From contig CALJVK010000008.1 in assembly GCA_937773465.1 (NCBI GenBank), positions 1 through 64,000 of the forward strand: a stretch of DNA of 64,000 nucleotides, given 5' to 3'. Source of the stretch: an uncultured Flavobacteriaceae bacterium. Its GTDB lineage: Bacteria > Bacteroidota > Bacteroidia > Flavobacteriales > Flavobacteriaceae. The position numbers and the translations under genes were made by a program. This document shows positions 35,946-44,286 of the stretch, piece by piece; positions within the stretch are counted from its first letter, which is position 1, and each line of letters starts with the position of its first letter. The notes below the pieces were generated by a model. The model ran no database searches and had not been told where the DNA came from. It saw only the letters and a program-made list of their open reading frames with translations.

Positions 35946-37453
35946 TGCAAAAAATTCAAAGTGGTGAAGATTATATAAATTCTTTAAGAGATAGAGGTTT
36001 GATCGTGTATTTGTTTGGTGAAAAAGTCTTGGAGCCAGTTGACCATGATATGATAAGACCCTCAATTAATGCTGTAGCTCAAACTTATGACTTAGCCATT
36101 TCTAATCCCGAATTAGCCTCAGTGATTTCTCCGTTTACCGGAGAAAGAATTAGCAGGTTTCTTCACGTTTGTACTAGTGTTGAAGATTTAGTTAATCAAA
36201 ATAAGATGCAAAGAAAGTTAGGTCAATTAACCGGGACCTGTTTTCAAAGATGTGTTGGAATGGATGCATTTAACTCGTTGTACTCAACAACGTATGAAAT
36301 GGATGAGGAATGTGGTACAAATTATCATGAAAAACTTAAACTTTTCTTAACAGAAATGCACAAATTTAACTTTGTTGTTGGCGGAGCAATGACCGACGTA
36401 AAAGGCGATAGAAGTTTAGCTCCTCATCTTCAGGAGGATAAAGATATGTTTGTTCATATTGTTAATAGAAGTGAAAAAGGAGTTTATGTTTCAGGCGCTA
36501 AAGCTCATCAAACAGGCTGTATTAATTCACATTGGATGATAATAATGCCAACTATGCGACTTGGAGAAAAAGATAAAGAATACGCTATAATTGGTGGTGT
36601 TCCTGTTGATGCAAAAGGAATTACTTATATATATGGAAGACAGTCCTGTGACACACGAAGTATGGAAGGTGGGGATATTGATGTTGGAAATGCAAAATAT
36701 GGCGGTCAAGAGGCCATGGTTATTTTTGATAATGTTTTTATCCCAAATGAGTTAATATTTATGGATGGTGAATATAATTATGCTTCTATGTTAGTTGAAA
36801 GGTTTACAACTTACCACAGAAGAAGTTATGTTTGTAAATCTGGAGTTGGTGATGTATTAATAGGTGCGGCTGCTGCAGTTTCTGAAATGAATGGGGTAGA
36901 GAATGCTTCTCATATTAAAGACAAACTAGTTGAAATGTCTCATTTAAATGAAACAATCTATGGAACTGGAATAGCTTCATCATATCAAGGTTTTAAAACT
37001 AAATCTGGTTGTTTTCAATGTGATGATATGCTTTCTAATGTATGTAAACATCATGTTACTAAACTCCCATTTCAAATTTCACAAATTGCACAAGATTTAG
37101 GTGGGGGAAATGTTTCTACTTTACCTTCTGAAAAAGATTTGAATCACCCAGAAATTGGTGTATTATTAAAAAAATATTTGAAAGGAAATAAAAAATATTC
37201 AAGTGAAGATAGAATAAGAGTTTTAAGATTGATTGAAAACATGACAATGGGAAGAAATGCAGTTGGTTATTTAACTGAAAGTGTGCATGGTGCAGGCTCT
37301 CCTCAGGCTCAGAGAATTCAAATTGGTAGAATGATGCAATTGGAGTATAAAAAAAGATTGGCAAAAGTTTTAGCTGGAATTAATATTGATTCTAGTAAAG
37401 ATGAATTAGTTAATGAACTAAGTGATTATTTTGAAAGAGTTTTTAAAGTTTAA
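35945..37453 (+). CDS. 4-hydroxybutyryl-CoA dehydratase / vinylacetyl-CoA isomerase homologue (AbfD-like)
   Basis: 502 aa, full length for the family (about 490). The [4Fe-4S] ligand pair is at C99 and C103 (TGTCFQRCVGMDA), the same numbering as reported for Clostridium aminobutyricum AbfD. A third candidate ligand set is H291 and C297 in YHRRSYVCKSGVGD, one residue closer together than the H292/C299 I recall for AbfD. VSGAKAHQTG and the FAD-domain FDNVFIPNE are also present. The reaction removes water from a 4-hydroxyacyl-CoA by a radical mechanism. It is embedded between a hydratase and two ACADs. Confidence 0.88.
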   Translation: MQKIQSGEDYINSLRDRGLIVYLFGEKVLEPVDHDMIRPSINAVAQTYDLAISNPELASVISPFTGERISRFLHVCTSVEDLVNQNKMQRKLGQLTGTCFQRCVGMDAFNSLYSTTYEMDEECGTNYHEKLKLFLTEMHKFNFVVGGAMTDVKGDRSLAPHLQEDKDMFVHIVNRSEKGVYVSGAKAHQTGCINSHWMIIMPTMRLGEKDKEYAIIGGVPVDAKGITYIYGRQSCDTRSMEGGDIDVGNAKYGGQEAMVIFDNVFIPNELIFMDGEYNYASMLVERFTTYHRRSYVCKSGVGDVLIGAAAAVSEMNGVENASHIKDKLVEMSHLNETIYGTGIASSYQGFKTKSGCFQCDDMLSNVCKHHVTKLPFQISQIAQDLGGGNVSTLPSEKDLNHPEIGVLLKKYLKGNKKYSSEDRIRVLRLIENMTMGRNAVGYLTESVHGAGSPQAQRIQIGRMMQLEYKKRLAKVLAGINIDSSKDELVNELSDYFERVFKV

Positions 37454-37462
37454 ATAATATAT

Positions 37463-38656
37463 ATGGAAACACAAGTTAAAGTAGATTTAACAAATTTTAG
37501 ATTAGAAACTAGAAAATGGTTAGAAGAGAATTGTCCAATATCTATGCGTGAACCAATTACAGATGCTAAACAGTTGTATTGGGGCGGTAGTAAAGGGAAA
37601 TTCAGTTCTGAGGATCAAGAAATCTGGTTTGAAAGAATGTTACAAAAAAAATGGATTGTTCCATATTGGGAAGAGAAATATGGTGGAGGAGGACTTAATC
37701 CAAAGCAAAACAATATTTTAAATCAAGAAATGTCAAGACTAGGTTGTAGAAAACCTCACATTAATTTCGGAATTTCTATGTTAGGTCCAGCACTTTTAAA
37801 ATTTGCTTCTGAAGAACAAAAATTATACTACTTAAATCAAATATGTAAAGGAGAAGTTAGGTGGGTCCAAGGATACAGTGAACCTAATGCGGGTAGTGAT
37901 TTAGCGAATCTTCAAACAAAAGCTGATGATAATGGGGATCATTTTTTAGTAACTGGATCAAAAGTTTGGACATCTTATGGAGATAAAGGTGATTATATAT
38001 TTTGTTTAGTTAGAACAGATACCAGTTCAAAGCATACAGGAATTAGTTTTTTGTTAATTGACATGAACTCTGAAGGAGTAACCACTAGGCCAATCAAACT
38101 AATTAGTGGAAAATCCCCATTTACTGAAACATTTTTTGATTCAGTCAAGGTTCCTAAGAAAAATTTAGTAGGAACACTAAATGATGGATGGACTATTGCT
38201 AAATATTTGCTTACGCATGAACGTCAAATGATCGGTGGAGTTGGAGAGACTGATAAGAAAAAATCATTAAGTGAAATAGCAATTGATGTACTTGGTAAAA
38301 ACGAAGGTATCTTGTCAGATACTTCAATTAGATCTAAAATTTTAAACCTGGAAATGAATGAAAAAATATTTGATCTTACAATTCAAAGAGCCTTAGATGA
38401 GCACAAAGCTGGAAATAATTCAGGAGCTGCTTCGTCATTCTTTAAATACTATGGAACTGAGCTTAGTATTCAAAAAGAAGAATTAAGGTTAGAAGTTAAT
38501 GGTTTCAATTCAACTGAATGGACTAGTGAGGAGTCTAGAAATGGTCTTGAGGCAAGATACTTTTGTAGATCTAAAGGTCACTCAATTGAAGGAGGTACTC
38601 ATGAAGTACAATTAAATATTATAGCGAAAAGAATTTTAGGTTTACCAACAAAATAA
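37463..38656 (+). CDS. Acyl-CoA dehydrogenase, large subunit of a two-gene (PimC/FadE26-like) enzyme
   Basis: 397 aa. PYWEEKYGGGGL, QGYSEPNAGSDLANLQT (about 136-152) and SKVWTSYGDKGDY follow the large-subunit pattern of heteromeric ACADs (PimC, FadE26/28). A candidate catalytic base Glu253 lies in LLTHERQMIGG, the position used in isovaleryl-CoA dehydrogenase, and the C-terminus has IEGGTHEVQ. The second subunit gene starts 4 bases after the stop. Such alpha2beta2 ACADs serve bulky substrates, such as steroid side chains or dicarboxyl-CoA. Confidence 0.88.
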   Translation: METQVKVDLTNFRLETRKWLEENCPISMREPITDAKQLYWGGSKGKFSSEDQEIWFERMLQKKWIVPYWEEKYGGGGLNPKQNNILNQEMSRLGCRKPHINFGISMLGPALLKFASEEQKLYYLNQICKGEVRWVQGYSEPNAGSDLANLQTKADDNGDHFLVTGSKVWTSYGDKGDYIFCLVRTDTSSKHTGISFLLIDMNSEGVTTRPIKLISGKSPFTETFFDSVKVPKKNLVGTLNDGWTIAKYLLTHERQMIGGVGETDKKKSLSEIAIDVLGKNEGILSDTSIRSKILNLEMNEKIFDLTIQRALDEHKAGNNSGAASSFFKYYGTELSIQKEELRLEVNGFNSTEWTSEESRNGLEARYFCRSKGHSIEGGTHEVQLNIIAKRILGLPTK

Positions 38657-38660
38657 TACC

Positions 38661-39785
38661 ATGGCACTAGTAATAAACGAGGAGCAACAAATGCTCAAAT
38701 CATCAACTAAAGAGTTTTTAGATTTAAAATCTCCATTATCTCTTGTTAGAGAAATGAGAGATAATAATTATAATCAATTTAGTTCTGAATTATGGACTGA
38801 AATGGTTGAAATGGGATGGACTGCATTAACAATTCCAGAAAAATATAATGGACTTAATTTTGGATATGTTGGATTAGGTCAAGTTTTGGAGGAAATGGGC
38901 AGAAAACTAACGGTTTCACCAATAATATCTACTGTTTTAACATCAACGTCTTTGATTTCACTTTCTAAGAACGAAGTTTTAAAAAATATGTTATTTCAAG
39001 AAATTATGAACGGAAATAAACTTTGCACTCTAGCTCATGAAGAAGGTTCTCACCATAGTCCTAATATTGAAATATCTATAGTTTCAAAAAAAGATGATGT
39101 ATTAGTGCTAAATGGTAAAAAAAGATTTGTCATAGATGGTTCAATCTCTGATTATTTCATTGTTTCAGCAAATCATGAATCTGAAAAAAATGTTGATTTA
39201 ATTTTAGTTGATAGTAAGTCTGAGGGGATTTCTTTCAATAATAAAGTACATATGGATTCAAGAATTTATTCTGATATTTCATTTGATAATGTAAAGATTG
39301 AAAAAGATAATTTCTTATCGTCAAATGGTGACGGATTTGAAATTTTAGAAAAGACTTTAGATATTGCAAGGATAGGCCTTTCTGCTGAAATGCTTGGTAA
39401 TGTTCAGCAAGCATTTGAAATGACTATGCAGTATTTAAAAGAAAGAGAACAGTTCGGTGTAAAAATTGGATCTTTTCAGTCATTACAACATAGATCAGCT
39501 TTAATGTTTGGTGAAATTGAGTTATGTAAATCAATTGTTTTAAAAGCTTTACAAGCAATAGATTCTGATGATGAAAAATTACCTGAATTAGCTAGCCTAG
39601 CTAAGGCTAAGTTAGGTCAAGTTTCAAAGTTGGTTACAAATGAAGCCGTTCAAATGCATGGCGGAATTGGAGTAACAGATGATGCTGATATAGGTTTTTT
39701 TCTTAAAAGAACTAGGGTTACCCAAAGAACATTTGGAGATTCAAATTTTCATTTAGATAGAGTAGCTAAAATAAATAAATATTAA
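38661..39785 (+). CDS. Acyl-CoA dehydrogenase, small subunit of the paired enzyme
   Basis: 374 aa, diverged ACAD. It keeps EEQQMLKSSTKEFL, MGWTALTIPEKYNG, REQFGVKIGSFQSLQH and VQMHGGIGVT. The SEP-type flavin motif is replaced by LAHEEGSHHS, and both usual catalytic-Glu positions are lost (DIARIGLSAEM and TFGDSNFH). It is therefore best read as the structural partner of the gene 4 bases upstream, as in PimD/FadE27-type enzymes. Its stop is 1 base from the convergent HglS-like gene. Confidence 0.87.
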   Translation: MALVINEEQQMLKSSTKEFLDLKSPLSLVREMRDNNYNQFSSELWTEMVEMGWTALTIPEKYNGLNFGYVGLGQVLEEMGRKLTVSPIISTVLTSTSLISLSKNEVLKNMLFQEIMNGNKLCTLAHEEGSHHSPNIEISIVSKKDDVLVLNGKKRFVIDGSISDYFIVSANHESEKNVDLILVDSKSEGISFNNKVHMDSRIYSDISFDNVKIEKDNFLSSNGDGFEILEKTLDIARIGLSAEMLGNVQQAFEMTMQYLKEREQFGVKIGSFQSLQHRSALMFGEIELCKSIVLKALQAIDSDDEKLPELASLAKAKLGQVSKLVTNEAVQMHGGIGVTDDADIGFFLKRTRVTQRTFGDSNFHLDRVAKINKY

Positions 39786-40688
39786 CTATTTGTTTACTTG
39801 TTTTTGGTATGTACTTTCAAATATCTTATCTGCATTTGAAGTCTCAAACCCATCTCTTCTATGTGTAGAATTAATTTTATTTAAATCCAGATTCATAAAT
39901 TCAGGTAATATTTTTCTTTCAGCAAACTCAACATAGCTTCCGGAAATTAATGACATGCCTTCTTTAAAATGAGCGTTAACTTTATTAGCCACAGAACTAC
40001 TTTGAAGAAGAAAACCGTCCTTGCTTTCTTTTATTACACCTCCTGAGTCATTCAACTTAACTCCAATAGAATTCAAAAATTTATTAAAATCTTCTAGTGT
40101 ATTATATTTTTCTTTAAGTTCATGAACGCTGATAGTGTAATGATTTAAATAGTATCTATTGTAAATTACCCAAGATCCATATTCTGTTTCTTTCAATAAC
40201 TCATTGTAATGAAATAATGAAGGTAAAGTCCACAAAGGATTAGTCAAGAAATTTATAATCTCATCTGAATTGTTTAAATCAATATTGTCAACGGGGTCGT
40301 TTTTAACTTGATTAGTATATTGTTTTATTATTTTTTGTGCATCTTTTGACAGTTCATCAACTTTTAATTCACTTATAAATATTCTTGGCATATTTTTTTT
40401 TGAGTGTGAATACCAGTATGCGTTTAATTTTTTTTCTTTGAATGAATAGAAATCTCTTTTTTTGTATCCGTGTTTTAAGAATATTTTTTCAAAAGATTTA
40501 ATTCCTAAGTGTTTAACCCCCATTGTTCTAAAAGCAATGTGATCATTTATAATTTCAGATTGGTTTGAAACAATGTTATTAGAGACCATTGCTTCAGTAA
40601 TTTTAGTCACATCTGGAACTCTTTTGGAGTATGATTCAAACAATGATTCTAAAACCAGGTTTATTGTTTTTTTTTCTTGAAACTTCAT
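39786..40688 (-). CDS. DUF1338 / 2-oxoadipate dioxygenase-decarboxylase (HglS-like)
   Basis: 300 aa. The family converts 2-oxoadipate to 2-hydroxyglutarate with Fe(II) and O2. Metal and substrate residues fit: H50 and R54 in NDHIAFRT (matching the HxxxR of HglS H70/R74), H183 in YLNHYT and E254 in GSYVEFAER. It is shorter than Pseudomonas HglS (about 460 aa), as usual for Bacteroidota forms. It lies 9 bases downstream of a saccharopine-dehydrogenase-type gene, which supports a role in lysine breakdown through aminoadipate. Confidence 0.85.
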   Translation of the reverse strand: MKFQEKKTINLVLESLFESYSKRVPDVTKITEAMVSNNIVSNQSEIINDHIAFRTMGVKHLGIKSFEKIFLKHGYKKRDFYSFKEKKLNAYWYSHSKKNMPRIFISELKVDELSKDAQKIIKQYTNQVKNDPVDNIDLNNSDEIINFLTNPLWTLPSLFHYNELLKETEYGSWVIYNRYYLNHYTISVHELKEKYNTLEDFNKFLNSIGVKLNDSGGVIKESKDGFLLQSSSVANKVNAHFKEGMSLISGSYVEFAERKILPEFMNLDLNKINSTHRRDGFETSNADKIFESTYQKQVNK

Positions 40689-40697
40689 AATTTAAAG

Positions 40698-41759
40698 TTA
40701 ATCTAAAAATAATTTTCCAGAATCTGTTTCTAAAAACTTTTCAAAAGGTATTTCTTCTTGCTTGATAAAACCTTTTTGTTTTAATGAACCATTATTAACC
40801 ATTTCAATAACTGAAACTAATGAAGCAGCAGTAGTCCAAGAAATAGCTCTCCATTTATGACCTTGAATTTCAATAGGATAAAATGCTTTGAAATATTCAC
40901 TTCTTGATATTTTTTCTTTTTTCCAGCCCTCAACTACAGCATAAACATAAACTACATCTTCTTCTACTGGAGGTTTAGCATTGCTTAGTATTTTTTCTAA
41001 TTGAGGTTTGTCATTTTTTAAAATTAGTTCGTACATCAAAAATCTCATTAACTTTCCATGACCTGGGTATCTTATTGTTTTATAGTTCAACGTATCGACT
41101 TTCCCTTCATAAGTGTCACACATTGTTCCAAGCCCTCCTGATGTTGCAAATGCTTCAAATTCTTGTCCTTCAATATTTATATATTCAAAACCATCAAGAG
41201 ATGGTACCATTTTTTTAACTCCATTTTGAATTACTTGAGCATCATTAATATATTCGTTAATAACACCTTCTGGCGACCAAGTAAAAGAATAAGCTAATTG
41301 TCCATTTGGATACCTAGGTAAAGCACCAACTCTAAGTTCAATATCTCTTAATGTATCAAATTCGTTAGCTAGGTCATTTCCTATTATACCAATTAAGCCA
41401 GGTGCTAATCCGCATTGTGGTGCCATAATTTTTCCAGAATTTTTACTAAGTTTCTTTATATAATCAGTTGTTTCGATATCCTCGGTTAGATCGAAATAGT
41501 TCATATCTAAATCAAAAGCTATTTTTGCTATATTTTTATTTAAGAAAAAAGGTAAAGCAGAAACCACAGTATCAAAATCTTTAAAAATATTTATTAAGTT
41601 TTCTTTTTTATTAACATCTGTTTCGATTATGTTAAATGGAAGTTTGAAATCATAATGTGGTTTATTCTGATCTAATCCAGAAACATTAAAATTTTTACTC
41701 AAAAGTACCCCAACTAAGGTTCCAACTTTTCCAAGACCAAGAACTAGTATATTCTTCAT
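40698..41759 (-). CDS. Saccharopine dehydrogenase C-terminal-type oxidoreductase
   Basis: 353 aa. The N-terminal Rossmann motif VLGLGKVGTLVGVLL (4-18) and the C-terminal domain with MAPQCGLAPGLIGIIGNDL, LRVGALPRYP, YSFTWSPEGVINEY and GGLGTMCDTY are those of saccharopine dehydrogenases that release glutamate and aminoadipate semialdehyde. Together with the HglS-like gene downstream it suggests lysine to 2-hydroxyglutarate catabolism. A 30-base inverted repeat lies 16 bases upstream of the ATG. Confidence 0.87.
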   Translation of the reverse strand: MKNILVLGLGKVGTLVGVLLSKNFNVSGLDQNKPHYDFKLPFNIIETDVNKKENLINIFKDFDTVVSALPFFLNKNIAKIAFDLDMNYFDLTEDIETTDYIKKLSKNSGKIMAPQCGLAPGLIGIIGNDLANEFDTLRDIELRVGALPRYPNGQLAYSFTWSPEGVINEYINDAQVIQNGVKKMVPSLDGFEYINIEGQEFEAFATSGGLGTMCDTYEGKVDTLNYKTIRYPGHGKLMRFLMYELILKNDKPQLEKILSNAKPPVEEDVVYVYAVVEGWKKEKISRSEYFKAFYPIEIQGHKWRAISWTTAASLVSVIEMVNNGSLKQKGFIKQEEIPFEKFLETDSGKLFLD

Positions 41760-41775
41760 ATTATAACAATTTTTA

Positions 41776-41805
41776 AATATTTTGTTATAAATATAACAAA
41801 ATATT
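41776..41805. promoter_or_regulatory. 30-base perfect inverted repeat upstream of the lysine-catabolism pair
   Basis: 13-base arms (AATATTTTGTTAT and complement) around AAAT, with an additional TTATAACAA-like half site at 41761-41769. It is in the 83-base divergent spacer between the saccharopine dehydrogenase and the 77-aa protein. It could be an operator for a regulator encoded elsewhere. Confidence 0.6.
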
Positions 41806-41842
41806 ACGTTAGTTTTTACTTTATTTACTAGTCAATTATATT

Positions 41843-42076
41843 ATGAAATTAATTAAATTAATTTGGGATTTTAAAGGTCCAAGCTCTAACAAAACAGCTG
41901 AACATTTTAAATCACATTTAGATCAATTTCTTAAAATTGAAAATAAAATCTTTTCAGATTTAGGTTTAGAAACAGTTAATGATTCTTATTCTTTTGTTTT
42001 TGTTATAACCTCTATAGATGATTTAAATTTTTTTAAAGAGAGGCTTAAACCTAATCGTGGTCAAAAAGTTAATTGA
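41843..42076 (+). CDS. Conserved small flavobacterial protein (77 aa), unknown function
   Basis: 77 aa starting MKLIKLIWDFKGPSS, then KTAEHFKSHLDQFL, SYSFVFVITSIDDLNFF and LKPNRGQKV. From memory, similar short proteins occur in many Flavobacteriia, with WDF.GP, TAEHH and LKPHRGQ conserved. It may be a small ferredoxin-like fold. It diverges from the lysine-catabolism genes and precedes the SCCPDH-like gene by 64 bases. No function can be given. Confidence 0.65.
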   Translation: MKLIKLIWDFKGPSSNKTAEHFKSHLDQFLKIENKIFSDLGLETVNDSYSFVFVITSIDDLNFFKERLKPNRGQKVN

Positions 42077-42140
42077 ATAAAGCTGAAATGTTAGTTGTAT
42101 ATTTTCTTACCTTGTTTTTAACTAATAATAAATTATTGTA

Positions 42141-43361
42141 ATGAGTAAAGAAAGAGAATTTGATGTCGTTATTTGGGGGAGTTCTGGTTTTACTGGAAGT
42201 CTTGTTTCTGAGTATATTTTCAAAAACTATTCAAAGTCGAAAAATCTAAAGTGGGCTATAGCTGGCAGGAACTCAAATAAATTAAAACAAATTAGAAATA
42301 AAGTAGCAGACGATTCTGTTTCAATTCTAATAGCAGACAGTAACGATGAATCTAGTATTGTTTCAATGGTTAAAAAAACAAAAGTGATTTGTACAACTGT
42401 TGGTCCATATGCAAAGTATGGTTCTAAGTTAGTTAAGGCTTGTGTTGATCACGGAACACATTACTGTGATTTAGCTGGTGAAGTTCAGTGGATTAGAAAA
42501 ATGATTGATAATCATCATGCCGATGCAATTTCTAATAATGTAAAAATTGTTAATTGTTGTGGCTTTGATTCAATACCATCTGATATGGGCGTTTATTTTA
42601 TTCAGAAAGAATCAAAAAAGATAAATAAATCTATTAAGAAAATTGAAATGCGTGTTGCTGGTGCAAAAGGAGGAATAAGTGGAGGCACCTATGAAAGTTT
42701 AAGTAATGTGAATAAAGAAGCTTTAAATGATAATGAAGTCCTTAAAACTGTCATAAATCCTTATGGACTTAATCCTATTGGAGAACAAGACGGTCCTGAT
42801 AACTATGATTTAAGAAAAGTTATTTATGATAAAACTTCTCAAAACTGGATTGGTCCATTTATTATGGCAGCCATAAATACTAAAATAGTAAGAAGAAGTA
42901 ATGCCTTAAGTGGATACTCTTATGGAAAAGACTTTGAATATGATGAAGCAACTTTGGGAGGTAAAGGATTTATGGGGAGATTTAAAAGTATTTTAATGTC
43001 TATTCCTATAGCAATTGTAATGTTAGCAAAACCTGAATCTTTTCTAAAAAAAATAGTAGACAAGATATTGCCAAAAGCAGGTGAAGGTCCCTCTAAAATA
43101 GATAGAGAAAATGGTTACTATAATTTGAGGTTTTACGTCACATACAAAGATGGTTCTAAAGCAATTGCTAAAGTTACTGGAGATATGGACCCAGGATACG
43201 GATCAACTTCAAAAATGTTGAGTGAATCTGCCATATGTTTAGCAAAAGACAATTTAGATACTATTAGTGGAGTTATAACGCCGTCAACAGCAATGGGAGA
43301 TTTTTTATTGGATAGATTGGTTAAGAATTCAGGATTAACTTTCGATATTAAAAATTTATAA
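42141..43361 (+). CDS. Saccharopine-dehydrogenase-like oxidoreductase (SCCPDH / trans-acting enoyl reductase family)
   Basis: 406 aa. The N-terminal VIWGSSGFTGSLVSEYI (10-26) binds nucleotide; WAIAGRNSNKL, CTTVGPYAKYG, HYCDLAGEVQWI and CCGFDSIPSDMG are family hallmarks shared with mammalian SCCPDH and mycobacterial trans-acting enoyl reductases. It is thus unlikely to be a lysine enzyme despite the name. A moderately hydrophobic stretch near 285-300 may touch membranes. Lipid metabolism is plausible. It ends 1 base before the DUF1080 gene. Confidence 0.85.
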   Translation: MSKEREFDVVIWGSSGFTGSLVSEYIFKNYSKSKNLKWAIAGRNSNKLKQIRNKVADDSVSILIADSNDESSIVSMVKKTKVICTTVGPYAKYGSKLVKACVDHGTHYCDLAGEVQWIRKMIDNHHADAISNNVKIVNCCGFDSIPSDMGVYFIQKESKKINKSIKKIEMRVAGAKGGISGGTYESLSNVNKEALNDNEVLKTVINPYGLNPIGEQDGPDNYDLRKVIYDKTSQNWIGPFIMAAINTKIVRRSNALSGYSYGKDFEYDEATLGGKGFMGRFKSILMSIPIAIVMLAKPESFLKKIVDKILPKAGEGPSKIDRENGYYNLRFYVTYKDGSKAIAKVTGDMDPGYGSTSKMLSESAICLAKDNLDTISGVITPSTAMGDFLLDRLVKNSGLTFDIKNL

Positions 43362-43362
43362 A

Positions 43363-44169
43363 ATGAAAAAACCAAGTAAAATAGTTTTTATAATTTTTAT
43401 AGTTCTGTTTGCTGGGTTTTATTATTATTCTTTAAACATAATAGAACCTAATAGTGCAAATGATAAAAATGATTGGGAAGTTTTGTTTAACGGAAAAAAC
43501 CTTGATGGGTGGGAAATAAAAATTAGAGGAGAAAAATTAGGACAAAACTTTAAAAACACATTTAAGGTAAAAGATAGCTCCTTAAAGGTTTCATATGAGA
43601 ACTATGAAAACTTCAATGATAAGTTTGGACATATTTTTTATACAAAATCTAAATACAAAAATTATCATCTTAGCTTAGAATATAAATTTAGTGGTGAGCA
43701 TTTATCTGGTGCACCAGGTTGGTCAATTAAAAACAGTGGAATAATGCTTCATTCACAAGAACCTTCTTCTATGTTACTGGACCAAAATTTTCCTGTAAGT
43801 GCAGAAGTTCAATTATTAGGGGGTTTAGGAATTGGTAAAAGGTCTACAGCTAATATTTGTACTCCAGGAACAGATGTTGATATAAATTCTGAAACTGCAA
43901 AATACCATTGCATAAATTCTAAATCAAAAACTTATCATAAAGATGATTGGGTAAAAGTCGATGTGATTGTAAAATCTAATAAAATAGTTTACCACGTAAT
44001 TGATAATGATACTGTACTTTCATACTCAAATTTACGAGTCGGGGGGGATAAGGTGCCATCAAATTTTCTTAATAAAATTGGCGATCCATTAACCGAGGGA
44101 TATATATCACTTCAATCTGAGGGTCATCCAGTTGAGTTTCGAAATATAAAAATTAAAAATTTAAATTAA
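43363..44169 (+). CDS. DUF1080 (3-keto-disaccharide hydrolase-like) exported protein
   Basis: 268 aa with an N-terminal signal/anchor (residues 6-24). NDWEVLFNGKNLDGWEI (about 35-51) is the classical DUF1080 opening. FKVKDSSLKVSYENY, YHLSLEYKFSG, GIMLHSQEP and EFRNIKIKNL at the C-terminus complete the concanavalin-like beta-sandwich. Members are extracytoplasmic and act on modified sugars. It abuts the SCCPDH-like gene, which may reflect cotranscription only. A bidirectional terminator follows. Confidence 0.87.
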   Translation: MKKPSKIVFIIFIVLFAGFYYYSLNIIEPNSANDKNDWEVLFNGKNLDGWEIKIRGEKLGQNFKNTFKVKDSSLKVSYENYENFNDKFGHIFYTKSKYKNYHLSLEYKFSGEHLSGAPGWSIKNSGIMLHSQEPSSMLLDQNFPVSAEVQLLGGLGIGKRSTANICTPGTDVDINSETAKYHCINSKSKTYHKDDWVKVDVIVKSNKIVYHVIDNDTVLSYSNLRVGGDKVPSNFLNKIGDPLTEGYISLQSEGHPVEFRNIKIKNLN

Positions 44170-44230
44170 TCTTTACATTCGTTTGTTTAAGTATCTTGAT
44201 AAATTTAAACGTTATAATGTCTATAATTAA

Positions 44231-44260
44231 AAAAGCCTCTATAAATGTATAAAGGCTTTT
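44231..44260. terminator. Bidirectional rho-independent terminator
   Basis: AAAAGCCT/AGGCTTTT stem with a 14-base loop and T runs on both strands. It separates the convergent DUF1080 and lipoprotein genes. Confidence 0.8.
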
Positions 44261-44286
44261 TTGAAAAAATAAAATTATTGAAAATA

